From an uncultured Collinsella sp. (GTDB taxonomy: Bacteria > Actinomycetota > Coriobacteriia > Coriobacteriales > Coriobacteriaceae): DNA of 64,000 nucleotides. A model generated the notes under the pieces. That model was given only the letters and a program-made list of their open reading frames with translations. It made no database searches and was not told the origin of the DNA. The stretch lies in contig CAUFRY010000004.1 in assembly GCA_959028445.1 (NCBI GenBank), positions 23,687-87,686 of the forward strand, written 5' to 3'. Both the position numbers and the translations under genes were made by a program. This document shows, one piece after another, positions 16,291 through 25,232 of the stretch. The stretch's first letter is position 1. Each line of letters starts with the position of its first letter.

Positions 16291-17424
16291 ATGAGTGCTT
16301 TAACCACGCTGAACGCGCCGTTTCGCGCCGATATCGTCGGCAGCTTTCTTCGTCCACAGGCCGTAAAGGACGCCCGTGCCGCCTATGCTGCGGGCACACT
16401 CGACGCCGCCGGCCTTAAGGCCGTCGAGGATGAGGCCATTCGCGACCTGGTGGACAAGCAAAAGTCCGCTGGCCTGCAGGTGATTACCGATGGCGAGTTT
16501 CGCCGCAGTTACTGGCACCTCGATTTTATGTGGGGACTCAACGGCATTGAGCGCCGTACCTCACGCACGGGTTATATGTTCCATGACGAGGAGACGACGG
16601 CCGACACCGCTGTGGTTACCGGTCCCATTAGCGGCGAGAACCACCCGTTCGTCGAGCATTTTAAGTTCGTCAAGGCGCTTGAGGGAGAGGGCCACGTTGC
16701 ACGCCAGACCATCCCGGCGCCTATCCAGACGTTCTCTGAGGTTACGCTCGATCGCTGCGACGGCCAGCAGGAGGGCCTGCGTGCCGTCTATAAGACCGAC
16801 GAGGAACTTGCCGACGCCATCGCAGCCGCTTATCGCACGGTGATCGCCGACCTGTACGCAGCAGGCTGCCGCAATATCCAGTTTGACGACTGCACCTGGG
16901 GCATCTACTGCGATACCGATTTTGTCGCCAAAACCGGCATGAGCCCGGTCGACCTGCAAAAGGTAAGCGAGCTGGGCGTGGCGCTCAACAATGCCGCCAT
17001 CGCGGACAAGCCCGACGATCTGGTCATCAACACGCATGTGTGCCGCGGCAACTACCACTCCACCTATGCCTTCGAGGGCGGCTATGACCCCATCGCGCCG
17101 TACCTGTTCGCAAACGAGGATGTCGATGCATTTTACCTGGAGTTCGATACGCCGCGCGCCGGCGGTTTTGAGCCGCTCAAGTACGTTGCCCCGGGCAAGA
17201 AGGTCGTGCTGGGCTTGGTAACCACCAAGGCGGCAGAGCTCGAGAACGAGGATGTTATCGTCGAGCGCATCCGTGAAGCCGCAAAGTACGTGCCGCTCGA
17301 GAACCTGTATCTGTCGCCTCAGTGCGGCTTTGCCAGCTGCGAGATTGGCAACAAGCTGACCGAGGATGAGCAATGGGCAAAGATCGCGCTGGTCAAGCGC
17401 ATTGCCGAGCGCGTTTGGAAATAG
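16291..17424 (+). CDS. Cobalamin-independent methionine synthase family (YxjG/MetE C-terminal type)
   Basis: A 377-residue protein corresponding to the catalytic C-terminal half of MetE, as in the YxjG/YxjH group. Zinc ligands expected for thiol methyl transfer are visible: HVC in INTHVCRGN, the Glu of YLEFD, and the Cys of SPQCGFAS. The start FRADIVGSFLRP is typical. It would methylate homocysteine or a related thiol, but the short form may use a donor other than methyl-tetrahydrofolate. The ATG at 16291 follows GGGAG; an upstream ATG is less likely. A LysR gene and palindrome precede it. Confidence 0.87.
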   Translation: MSALTTLNAPFRADIVGSFLRPQAVKDARAAYAAGTLDAAGLKAVEDEAIRDLVDKQKSAGLQVITDGEFRRSYWHLDFMWGLNGIERRTSRTGYMFHDEETTADTAVVTGPISGENHPFVEHFKFVKALEGEGHVARQTIPAPIQTFSEVTLDRCDGQQEGLRAVYKTDEELADAIAAAYRTVIADLYAAGCRNIQFDDCTWGIYCDTDFVAKTGMSPVDLQKVSELGVALNNAAIADKPDDLVINTHVCRGNYHSTYAFEGGYDPIAPYLFANEDVDAFYLEFDTPRAGGFEPLKYVAPGKKVVLGLVTTKAAELENEDVIVERIREAAKYVPLENLYLSPQCGFASCEIGNKLTEDEQWAKIALVKRIAERVWK

Positions 17425-17449
17425 CGGTAACGTTCGCAGGTGACGGCGC

Positions 17450-18394
17450 GTGCGAGAGGTGGCGAACGGTCCCATCGTCATTTCCATCGGCTTGATCCTG
17501 GCAAGTTCCGCTATTGCTAACTGCCAGACCAACTGGCTTGTGGCTGTCATTGGCGTTGCCGTTATCGTCATCTGCAACATCTGGGGCCGTGGCATGGTCA
17601 AGATCGTGCCGATTTTGCTGGGCGTTGTGGTGAGCTATGCCGTTGTGGCTGCGCTCGGCGAGGTTGATTTCTCGGGCGTTGCCGCCGCTCCGTGGGTCGG
17701 TCTGCCCATCGTGTGGGACAACACCGTGTTTGCACTCTTTGGGCCGCAGTTCGATAGCGGTCTTGCCACGACGGCCATCATCACCATCATGCCGCTGGCC
17801 TTCGCGACCATGATCGAGCATATCGGCGATATCTCTGCTATCGGTTCGACTTGCGAGCGCAACTACATTGCCGATCCCGGTCTGCATCGCACGCTGCTCG
17901 GCGACGGCCTTGCCACGATTCTGGCTTCGCTCTTTGGCGCTCCGGCCAACACTACGTATGGTGAGAACACCGGCGTGCTCGCCCTGACGCGCGTGTTCGA
18001 CCCGCGCGTAATTCGAATTGCCGCGTGTTGCGCCATCGTGCTTTCGTTCTGCCCCAAGTTCGCGGCTGTCATTGCGGCCATGCCGGCGTGTGTGATCGGC
18101 GGTGTGTCGCTCGTGCTCTACGGCATGATCAGCGCTGTGGGCGTCCGCAACCTCATCGAGAACCAGGTCGATTTCCAGAACAACCGCAACGTGCTGGTTG
18201 CCGCGCTGGTGCTCGTGCTTTCGCTCGGCATCGCGTACAGCACCGCCGGCGCCATCGTGTTGGAGCTGGGCGGCGTGACCATTTCGCTGTCCGGCATTGC
18301 CGCGGGCTCACTGGTGGGCATTGTGCTTAACGCCATCCTGCCGGGTAACGACTTTGAGTTTGATGTCTCCGAGCTTGAGGAGGCTGCTGAGTAG
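17450..18394 (+). pseudogene. 5'-truncated uracil/xanthine (UraA/NCS2-type) permease
   Basis: The 314-residue frame starts at a GTG directly inside what in UraA is about residue 115 (NGPIVISIGLILAS). It then aligns to the family end, with TMIEHIGDISA, DPGLHRTLLGDG and NTTYGENTGVLALTRV all intact. The first membrane helices, including residues forming the substrate site, are absent. An in-frame stop lies at 17441, only 17 bases after the MetE-like gene. An AGGTGA could serve as a ribosome binding site, so a shortened product might be made, but transport is unlikely. A deletion joining it to the MetE-like gene is the simplest explanation. Confidence 0.75.
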
Positions 18395-18419
18395 CAGCTG
18401 CGTTCAGCTAAAACAAGAT

Positions 18420-18457
18420 ATGGTGCCCATGCGTATATGCGCGTGGGCACCATTTTT
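18420..18457 (+). terminator. Terminator after the truncated permease
   Basis: The stem ATGGTGCCCATGCG / CGCGTGGGCACCAT is followed by TTTTT. It also overlaps the 3' end of the convergent esterase gene. Confidence 0.8.
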
Positions 18458-19121
18458 AATGCGTCAGTATCCAGCGTATGCCACGCGCCATTCGTAGATC
18501 GGTTTGGGCAAAGTGATTGCCGGGGTTGAGTTCCAGTGTTGTTGGAATGCTGCGCTCGACGAGCAACGCTTCCATCGCGCGTGTGTCTTCAAGGACGTGT
18601 CGCATCATGCGGTTGGGCGTCTTGGTTTCCTTTTTGCCGAGTGACAGATAGACGGCTTGTGGGCTGCCGGCAAATGGCGCCGTGCTGGCACGGTCGACAA
18701 AGTCGGGAAACCATAGCGACCCCGATGCGCTCGCCGCACGGCCAAAGGCATCGGTTTGCCAGAGAGCCCAAAGCGAAAAGAGGCCCGCGAGCGAGTAGCC
18801 GGCAATGCCGCGCCAGGTGGGCGGCTGAGGAAGCGACGACTCCACCTGGGGGATTATCTGATTCAGCAGCTCATCAAGAAAACCGGCGGCTTGGCCGCCG
18901 AAAGGCTCGGCATCGCGTACGGTCCCGTCGCATGCCCAGGGGCTCAACTCGCGATTCCAATCGAGCCCGCCAATGGCGACAAGGGTGAATGGCGGACAGT
19001 CGAGCTCTCGGCAGCGGTCATAAACATCGCTACCGTCGCCCATGACCACGGGGAGGTAGATGACGGGCGCGCCTTCCGTATGCTCCGAATGAACGGTTAT
19101 CTGCTTTTGATGCGCTTCCAT
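18456..19121 (-). CDS. Alpha/beta-hydrolase esterase (Fes/IroE-like)
   Basis: A 221-residue putative esterase of the D/COG2819 group. The nucleophile elbow is GYSLAG near residue 108, the acid region lies around LSLGKKETKTPN, and the catalytic histidine is in LNPGNHFAQ. It lacks a signal peptide and is probably cytoplasmic. Relatives hydrolyse siderophore esters or other thio- and carboxyl esters, but no siderophore genes lie nearby, so the substrate is open. It is transcribed leftward and converges on the truncated permease; the shared hairpin probably terminates both. Confidence 0.78.
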   Translation of the reverse strand: MEAHQKQITVHSEHTEGAPVIYLPVVMGDGSDVYDRCRELDCPPFTLVAIGGLDWNRELSPWACDGTVRDAEPFGGQAAGFLDELLNQIIPQVESSLPQPPTWRGIAGYSLAGLFSLWALWQTDAFGRAASASGSLWFPDFVDRASTAPFAGSPQAVYLSLGKKETKTPNRMMRHVLEDTRAMEALLVERSIPTTLELNPGNHFAQTDLRMARGIRWILTH

Positions 19122-19233
19122 GACGGGCTTCTCTCAGTGTTGTGATATCGGCAGCCCCAATTGTCGCACGCCAGCGTATACCGGTTGGACAGCATCAAGA
19201 ACATTCGCGTGCGCCGCGCGGGCGCAAACGGAA

Positions 19234-19269
19234 AACGCCACCGCCGGAGGGGAGCCTGGCGGTGGCGTT
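19234..19269 (-). terminator. Terminator of surface-protein gene A
   Basis: The perfect stem AACGCCACCGCC / GGCGGTGGCGTT is followed on the minus strand by TTTTCCGTTT, about 65 bases after the stop of the surface-protein gene. Confidence 0.8.
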
Positions 19270-19333
19270 GCTAAACGGTGCGCGGGCTAGCACTTCTGTG
19301 GGTGCCGTCCCGTGCGTTAAAGGCCAAAGGCGT

Positions 19334-21046
19334 CTATGAGCGCTTGCGGCTCACCACGGCGCCTGCGGCGATGGCGGCTGTTCCCGCAAGGACGGTTGCC
19401 ACGATGGCCGCACCCGAGGTGTCGCCGGTTGCCGCGAGCACGCCGGTAGTCTTGGCTTTCGTGATTGAAGCCGCAACGGCCTTGGTCGGCTTTGAGCCCT
19501 CAGGCTTGGGGTCCTGCTTGGACTCCGCGGGCTTGCTTTCTGCGGGCTTGGTCTCGTCGGGCTTGGGGTCTTCCGGCTTGGCTACCTCGGGAGGTGCGAT
19601 GACCATGCTCTTGGCGACAGCTTCGTTATAGGGGGAGTCGATCACAGCGTCGCCCGTGCCGATGGCTTGGCCTGCCTCGTAGATGCCGTCACGGAGCTTG
19701 CGATAGTCAATGACCTTGCCGCCTTCGGGCGTCTGGATGGCGGCGTTCTCAATCTTGATGGTGCCGATTGTCTTGCCGTCAGCGCTCATGGCACGGGCAA
19801 AGATTGCCGCTGTATCTCCTTCGGCCGTTACCTTGCTGCGGATGATCGAGACGACTGCGGGTGTGACGCCCTCGCTGGTCTGGGCGATGATGCCGATGTT
19901 CTCGCCTTGGGGCTCGGGGCTCGTCTCACCATCTTGGTTTTCGCTGTAGGGGATGGGGCCGTCGCCGTTCTCGACATAGCGGGCTATGGCCTTGACAACG
20001 GAGTCGCTGATGTAGATGTGGCCACCCTCCTCGTTGGGTCGATCGTTTCTGGTGGAGAATGCAGCCGAAACCTCGCCTTCCGCAAACGCGTCCACGGTGG
20101 AGCCGTTCTTGACGACGATGTCGTCCTGGTAGGTGAAGAGGGCGTTGGCGCCACCGTATCTGCCTTTACTTGCACAGACCGTCACGTTTGCATGATCGAG
20201 GGTGATGCCCTTGTGGGCATAGACGCCATATTCAACACCGTTTACGTTGAGGGAGGCGTTTGTGGCTGCGAGGCTGCCCTTGGCCTCGACGGCAGCGTCT
20301 TTCTCGGAGCTTGCCTCGACCGTCCCGCCACCCTTGATGGTGAGGTTCTTGTCGGTTCCGATACCCTTGTCCTTGGTAGCCCTGGCGGTGACGGCCCCGC
20401 TGTCGTCAATCGTGATATTGCCGTTTGCCCTGATGCCATCCGATACGCCCGTGGCGTTGACGTTGCCCGAACCTTTGATAGCGAGATCGCCCTCGGCGTC
20501 GATGGCATCAAACCCAGCGCTCGTGGCGTTGACGGATCCGGCTCCGTCGATGTTGATATTACCCGTGGAGAGGATAGCGTCCTCAGTAGATGTCACGCTG
20601 AGCGTGCTGCCCGCGTCGCCTTGGATATTGAGCTCGGCGTTCTCATTCTTGCCATGAGAAGCCTTGATGCCTTCGATCCAGTCGGCAGTGACGATGTTGT
20701 TTCCCGAGTAATTCACGTTGAGCTTGCCTGCGGCCTGGATCTCGCCGCCGTTATAGTTGTTGAGCTTCAAGTCGTCGGCGCCGTCCCACGACCAGGTACC
20801 GGCCTCGTCGCTCGCCGCGGTGTTGTACTTGTTGCCGCCGACCTTGACCCATTCCGCTGCGAGCGAGACGCTCGGCATGAGCAGCGAGCTCACCGTGAGC
20901 GCGCACACGGCGCCCGCGACGATGCGGCGCGTCACGCGGCGCCAGCTGCCGTGCGCGAGTCCTATGCGACGGCGAACGTCGGGTTCGGCAACATGGGTTC
21001 CGGCGGTAGTGTCATTGCGTTTGGGGGTCGTGAACAAGGCTGCCAT
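19334..21046 (-). CDS. Sortase-type surface protein A with beta-helix-like repeats
   Basis: A 570-residue exported protein. The N-terminus is long and basic (SWRRVTRRIV) before a hydrophobic stretch ending SVSLAAEW, a signal peptide. Residues about 75-330 are short repeats of the form ...GNINIDGAGSVNAT... typical of a right-handed beta-helix, resembling the Cthe_2159 carbohydrate-binding type. A Pro/Lys/Glu linker follows (PKPDETKPAESKPAESK). The C-terminus has LAATGD, a hydrophobic helix and RKRS, the layout of a sortase substrate with LAATG in place of LPXTG. GGGAG precedes the ATG at 21044-21046. It is a tandem paralogue of the next gene. Confidence 0.82.
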   Translation of the reverse strand: MAALFTTPKRNDTTAGTHVAEPDVRRRIGLAHGSWRRVTRRIVAGAVCALTVSSLLMPSVSLAAEWVKVGGNKYNTAASDEAGTWSWDGADDLKLNNYNGGEIQAAGKLNVNYSGNNIVTADWIEGIKASHGKNENAELNIQGDAGSTLSVTSTEDAILSTGNINIDGAGSVNATSAGFDAIDAEGDLAIKGSGNVNATGVSDGIRANGNITIDDSGAVTARATKDKGIGTDKNLTIKGGGTVEASSEKDAAVEAKGSLAATNASLNVNGVEYGVYAHKGITLDHANVTVCASKGRYGGANALFTYQDDIVVKNGSTVDAFAEGEVSAAFSTRNDRPNEEGGHIYISDSVVKAIARYVENGDGPIPYSENQDGETSPEPQGENIGIIAQTSEGVTPAVVSIIRSKVTAEGDTAAIFARAMSADGKTIGTIKIENAAIQTPEGGKVIDYRKLRDGIYEAGQAIGTGDAVIDSPYNEAVAKSMVIAPPEVAKPEDPKPDETKPAESKPAESKQDPKPEGSKPTKAVAASITKAKTTGVLAATGDTSGAAIVATVLAGTAAIAAGAVVSRKRS

Positions 21047-21191
21047 GGTTGCTCCCGTTCTCATAGGGCCTATACGGCTAGATTCAGCGTATCTGCTGGA
21101 TGTTGCCGGCGGTAGTGCCGTTTGGAGGGCAAAATGGCCAAAATGGGGGAGAAATAGGCCGCACGCCGGCGCAGGGACCGACGCTAAAAGA

Positions 21192-21224
21192 AAAGCGCGG
21201 GGCCGCATGGCGACTCCGCGCTTT
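21192..21224 (-). terminator. Duplicated terminator upstream of gene A
   Basis: An AAAGCGCGGGGCCGC / CGACTCCGCGCTTT stem, almost the same as the purine-permease terminator at 23245. It is carried along in the tandem duplication and terminates transcription from gene B. Confidence 0.7.
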
Positions 21225-21249
21225 ATTGTCAGCTTTTGCAGCCTTGCCC

Positions 21250-21295
21250 TTACGCTACGAAGAAGTAGACGAGGAAGGCAAGGGCCGCGATCCAC
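21250..21295 (-). pseudogene. 46-bp remnant of the NCS2 permease 3' end
   Basis: The 46 bases match 23306-23351, the last codons of the purine permease, with one difference. The match continues leftward at lower identity into the duplicated terminator. It is a duplication scar marking the junction of the tandem copies of the surface-protein gene. Confidence 0.85.
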
Positions 21296-21316
21296 CCGTC
21301 CTGTGCGAAAAAGTGT

Positions 21317-23098
21317 TTACGAGCGTTTGCGACTCGCCAGGGCGCCTGTGACGATAGCGGCCGTTCCTACAAGGGCGGTCGCTATGATGGCTGCGCTCGA
21401 GGCGTCGCCGGTTGCCGCGAGCTTGCCGGTGGTCTTGGCTCCCGTGGCTGCAACTGCAACGGTTTTGGTCGTCTTCGTGCCCTCGGACTTGGAACCCGGC
21501 TTGGTCTCGCCGGACTTTTCCTCGGGTTTGATCTCCTCGGGAGGCACGATGACCGTGCTCTTGGCGACAGCGGCGTCATAGGGGGAGTCGATCACAGCAT
21601 CGCCCGTGCCGATGGTTTGACCTGCCTCGTAGGAGATGCTGGGACCGTACTCTTCTTCGTAGCGATAGTCAATGATCTTGCCACCTGCGGGCGTCTGGAT
21701 GGGAGCGCCTTCGATCTCGATGGTGCCGATCGCCTTGCCGTCCTTGCTTATGGCAAGAGCGAAGATTGCCGCCGTGTCTCCCTCGGCCGTGACCTTGCTG
21801 CGGAGAATCGAGATGGTTGCGGGCGTGATGCCCTCGTAGGTCTGGGCGAAGATGCCGATGTTCAGACCCCTAGGCTCAGGAATGACCCCGCCGCTTTGGT
21901 CGTTGCTGTAGTGATCGGGGCCGTCGCCACCAGTTTCGGCATAGCGGGCTATAGCCTTGACAACGGAGTCGCTAATGTAGATGTGGCCGCCAGCGACGTT
22001 TGGCTGGTGGTTTCTGGTAGAGATTGCAACCGAGAATTTGCCTTCCGCGAACGCGTCCACGATGGAGCCATTCTTGATGACGATGTCGTCCCCGTCAGTG
22101 ATGAGGGCGATGGCCTGGCCGCCGCTCGCGCTTGTACGGACCGTCACGGTCGCGTGATCGAGCGTAACGCCCTTGTAGGCATAGACACCATATTCAACAC
22201 CGCTTGCGTCAAGGGAGGCGTTCGTGACCGCGAGACTGCCCTCAGCGTTGACGGCAAGATCTCCCTCGGAGTTCGCCTTGACCTGGCTGCCGCCCGAGAT
22301 GTCGATGTTGCCGTCAGCCCAAATCGCTGCTTCTTCTATAGAGCTTGCTTCTACCTTGCCACCGCCTTTGATGGTCAGGTCACTGCCCGCGGCGATGCCG
22401 TAACCTTCGCCTCCCTTAGCGATCACTGTGCCAGAGGAATCGATGGTGGTCTTGCCCTTGGATTGGATGCCTTCGGTACCGCCCGTTGCATTCACGGTGC
22501 CCGAGCCCGTGATAGAGAGATCGCCTTTTGCCTCAATTCCGTCGGAAGCAGTGCTTGTGGTGTTCACGGTGCCTGCGCCAGAAATGGAGAGGTCGCCTGT
22601 GGATTTAATTGCATCGGCCTCGGCTGTCACATTGAGCTCATCCGTGCTATTCGAGCTCGTTATGTTCAACTCTGCTTTCTGGCTAGTGCCATCCTGCGCC
22701 TTGATGGCGGCTCCGGTGTAATCGGGCTCGGTTTTCACGGTGTTCTTGCCCTCGTAGGCAATGTTGAGCTTGCCCGCAGCCTTGATCGCACCGCCGTCAT
22801 AGCCGTTGAGCTTCATATCGTCGGCGCCGTCCCAGCTCCAGGTGCCGGCGTCGTCGCCCGCCGCGGTGCCGGCGTTGTACTGGGTGCCGCCGACGTCCAC
22901 CCACTCGGCCGCGAGCGAGACGCTCGGCATGAGCAGCGAACTTACCGTAAGCGCACATACGGCGCCTACAACGATGCGGCGTGTCACGCGGCGCCAGCTG
23001 CCGTGTGCGAGCAGCGTGCGACGGCGTACGTCGGGCTCGACAAAATGGGCTCCAGAGGTTTTGTCGTTGCGCTTGGGGGTCGTGAACAAGGCGGCCAT
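21317..23098 (-). CDS. Sortase-type surface protein B (paralogue of A)
   Basis: A 593-residue paralogue of the protein at 19334. The N-terminus (MAALFTTPKRND, RRVTRRIVVGAV, SVSLAAEW), the beta-helix-like repeats (DLSISGAGTVNTTS, GDLSITGSGTVNATGG) and the C-terminal LAATGD, membrane helix and RKRS tail are all shared. It differs by a slightly longer repeat region and a shorter linker. It is predicted to be secreted and sortase-anchored, with a carbohydrate-binding or adhesive role. GGGAG precedes the ATG. Promoter regions of the two copies are also alike, including CATAGGGCCTATG, so both are probably regulated alike unless mutated. Confidence 0.82.
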   Translation of the reverse strand: MAALFTTPKRNDKTSGAHFVEPDVRRRTLLAHGSWRRVTRRIVVGAVCALTVSSLLMPSVSLAAEWVDVGGTQYNAGTAAGDDAGTWSWDGADDMKLNGYDGGAIKAAGKLNIAYEGKNTVKTEPDYTGAAIKAQDGTSQKAELNITSSNSTDELNVTAEADAIKSTGDLSISGAGTVNTTSTASDGIEAKGDLSITGSGTVNATGGTEGIQSKGKTTIDSSGTVIAKGGEGYGIAAGSDLTIKGGGKVEASSIEEAAIWADGNIDISGGSQVKANSEGDLAVNAEGSLAVTNASLDASGVEYGVYAYKGVTLDHATVTVRTSASGGQAIALITDGDDIVIKNGSIVDAFAEGKFSVAISTRNHQPNVAGGHIYISDSVVKAIARYAETGGDGPDHYSNDQSGGVIPEPRGLNIGIFAQTYEGITPATISILRSKVTAEGDTAAIFALAISKDGKAIGTIEIEGAPIQTPAGGKIIDYRYEEEYGPSISYEAGQTIGTGDAVIDSPYDAAVAKSTVIVPPEEIKPEEKSGETKPGSKSEGTKTTKTVAVAATGAKTTGKLAATGDASSAAIIATALVGTAAIVTGALASRKRS

Positions 23099-23244
23099 GG
23101 TTACTCCCATCCTCATAGGGCCTATGCGATTACGCCCAGCATATCTGCAGGATGTAGCCGGCGGTAGTGCCGTTTGGAGGGCAAAATGTCCAAAACTTGG
23201 GAAGCGATATATCGCGCGTCCGTGCGTTGCCTAGGCTTAAAAGA

Positions 23245-23279
23245 AAAGCGCGGAGCCGCTCGATGCGACTCCGCGCTTT
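23245..23279 (-). terminator. Terminator of the purine permease gene
   Basis: A perfect stem of AAAGCGCGGAG and CTCCGCGCTTT arms with a short inner part; read leftward it ends with CTTTTC. It lies about 25 bases after the permease stop. Confidence 0.75.
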
Positions 23280-23305
23280 GGTGTTCTGCTTTGGCAGCTT
23301 TGCCG

Positions 23306-24619
23306 TTACGCTACGAAGAAGTAGACGAGGAAGGCAAGGGCTGCGATCCACATGAGCGGCTTGATCTTGGAGGCCTCGCCCTTAAAGAGCGCGACGATCA
23401 CGTAGGCGATAAAGCCCAGGCCAATGCCGGCGGAGATGGAGTAGGTGAAGGGAACGCCGGCGACAATCATGAACGCTGGGAAACCCTGCGACACGTCGGA
23501 CCAGTCGATCTCGGAGGCCTCGCTCATCATGAGGTAACCGACGTAGACCAGGGCACCGCAGGTGGCGGCGCTGGAAACGATGGTGACGATGGGGGAGAAG
23601 AACGCGGCGAGAATGAACAGCACGCCGGTGGTAACGGAGGTGAGGCCCGTGCGGCCACCGTCGGCAGCGCCAGAGGTGGACTCGACGAAGGTGGTGATGG
23701 AGGAGACGCCCATAAAGCCACCGGCAGCAGCGGCCACGGAGTCGACGACCAGGATGGGACGGATGTCCTCGACATTGCCGTCCTCGGTCAAGAACTCGCC
23801 CTGCTTAGCGACGGCCATCGCGGTGCCCATGGTGTCGAAGAAGTCACTCATGAGCAGCGAGAAGGCAACGACGAGCAGCATCGGGTCGGTCAGAACCTTC
23901 ACGATGGCCATGTTGCCGTCGGCGGTGCTGGCAAACGGGGCGCCAAAGGTCGAGAAGTCGAGCGGTGCGATGAGGCCCTCGGGGGCGTGGGTGACGCCCA
24001 GCGGGATACCGGCGATAACGGCGACGATGATGCCGATGAGCAGCGAGCCCGGCACGTTGCGGGAAGCCAGGGCAACCGTCACGACGATGGAGATGATGCC
24101 GACGATAAAGGTGGGGGAGGCGATGTCGCCCAGGCCGACGAGCGTACCGGCGCCAGCGGTGATGATGCCGGCGTCGCACAGGCCGATCATGGCGATAAAC
24201 AGGCCCAAGCCAACCGAGATGGCGTGGCGCAGGACCACGGGGATGGCGTCCATGATGGCCTCGCGCAGGCCGCACAGGACGAGCAGCAAGATGACGATAC
24301 CCTCGAGGAAGATAACGCTCATGGCCACGTGCCAGTCGCCGCCGCACATGGTGGTGGCGATGCCCGCGATCATGGCGTTGATGCCCAGGCCCGAAGCGCA
24401 GGCGAGCGGGCGGTTGGCGAAGATGCCCATGCAGATGGTCATGATGCCGGCGCCCAGGCAAGTGGCGCAGGCGAGCGCTCCCGCATCGATGCCGGCGCCC
24501 GAGAGCACCGCGGGGTTGACGGCAATGATGTAGGCCATTGCCAGGAACGTTGTCAGTCCAGCGCGAAGTTCGGTCCCGATTGTGGACTTGCGCTCGCTGA
24601 CGTGAAATAGTTCGTCCAT
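23306..24619 (-). CDS. NCS2 guanine/hypoxanthine-type permease (AzgA/PbuG-like)
   Basis: A 437-residue membrane protein with about 12-14 hydrophobic helices. The N-terminus ELRAGLTTFLAMAYIIAVNP and the segments GLGINAMIAG, LLMSDFFDTMGT and GVSSITTFVESTSGAADGG (with the family NQN/Thr-Glu active segment) assign it to the AzgA-type purine: proton symporters. It would import guanine, hypoxanthine or adenine. ATG at 24617-24619 follows AAGGAAAGGG. No purine riboswitch was recognised in the upstream gap. Its 3' end was copied in a tandem duplication of the surface-protein gene. Confidence 0.9.
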   Translation of the reverse strand: MDELFHVSERKSTIGTELRAGLTTFLAMAYIIAVNPAVLSGAGIDAGALACATCLGAGIMTICMGIFANRPLACASGLGINAMIAGIATTMCGGDWHVAMSVIFLEGIVILLLVLCGLREAIMDAIPVVLRHAISVGLGLFIAMIGLCDAGIITAGAGTLVGLGDIASPTFIVGIISIVVTVALASRNVPGSLLIGIIVAVIAGIPLGVTHAPEGLIAPLDFSTFGAPFASTADGNMAIVKVLTDPMLLVVAFSLLMSDFFDTMGTAMAVAKQGEFLTEDGNVEDIRPILVVDSVAAAAGGFMGVSSITTFVESTSGAADGGRTGLTSVTTGVLFILAAFFSPIVTIVSSAATCGALVYVGYLMMSEASEIDWSDVSQGFPAFMIVAGVPFTYSISAGIGLGFIAYVIVALFKGEASKIKPLMWIAALAFLVYFFVA

Positions 24620-24812
24620 GCATACCCTTTCCTTGTTCGGCCCCGAGTTTAGGCCGATTGACACGAACTCACTCACTATATCGCCTTTACAACCTTGCTG
24701 TTCCTCACATGTTGATGTTCGGCGCTTTGTAGCGGACGGGCGGTATTTTCCGTATGAAAATGTGTGGGTACCGTATACTTAAGCAGTTACAACGACCCCT
24801 ATGGAGGAACGT

Positions 24813-25232
24813 ATGATTAAAGAGCTCTGCCACGACGAGGCTATTCTGTCCCAGCGTTGCGAGGTCGCGACCGTCGAGGACGAGTCGGTGGCACAGGACC
24901 TGATCGATACCATCAAGTCGCTCGACGATGCCGGCTGCCTTGCCGCTAACCAGATTGGCGTTACCAAGAAGGTCTGCGTCTATCTGGACGACGCCGGCGA
25001 GCCCCACGTGCTCTACAACCCCCGTCTGGTGTTTGGCCTGGGCGCCAGCAAGATGGAGGAGAGCTGCCTGACGCACGAGGAGGTCACCAAGTCCACGCGC
25101 TATATCAAGTGCAAGGTCGCTTATGACGTGATCGTCGACGGCAAGATGCGCGAGCGCAAGCAGGACTTTGTGGGCTTCGAGGCGCAAATGATTCAACACA
25201 TGATTGACCACTGTCTAGGAAAGTTGGTCTAA
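24813..25232 (+). CDS. Peptide deformylase-like protein with HMxxH in place of HExxH
   Basis: A 139-residue protein with the deformylase fold. Motif 1 reads GCLAANQIG, motif 2 ESCLT keeps the zinc cysteine, and motif 3 reads QHMIDH: both histidines and the Asp are present, but the catalytic glutamate is methionine (codon at 25200-25202). A second deformylase at 32677 has the normal HEIDH. This protein could still bind metal but is unlikely to be an efficient deformylase. The ATG at 24813 follows GGAGG. A TATACT hexamer 35 bases upstream fits a promoter. The gene is followed by a large hairpin and a terminator. Confidence 0.85.
   Translation: MIKELCHDEAILSQRCEVATVEDESVAQDLIDTIKSLDDAGCLAANQIGVTKKVCVYLDDAGEPHVLYNPRLVFGLGASKMEESCLTHEEVTKSTRYIKCKVAYDVIVDGKMRERKQDFVGFEAQMIQHMIDHCLGKLV

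Noticed and set aside
19667..24610. Three long plus-strand open frames opposite the surface-protein and permease genes
   Set aside because: They are antisense shadows of repeat-rich or high-GC coding sequence; the minus-strand products have signal peptides, membrane helices and known domains.
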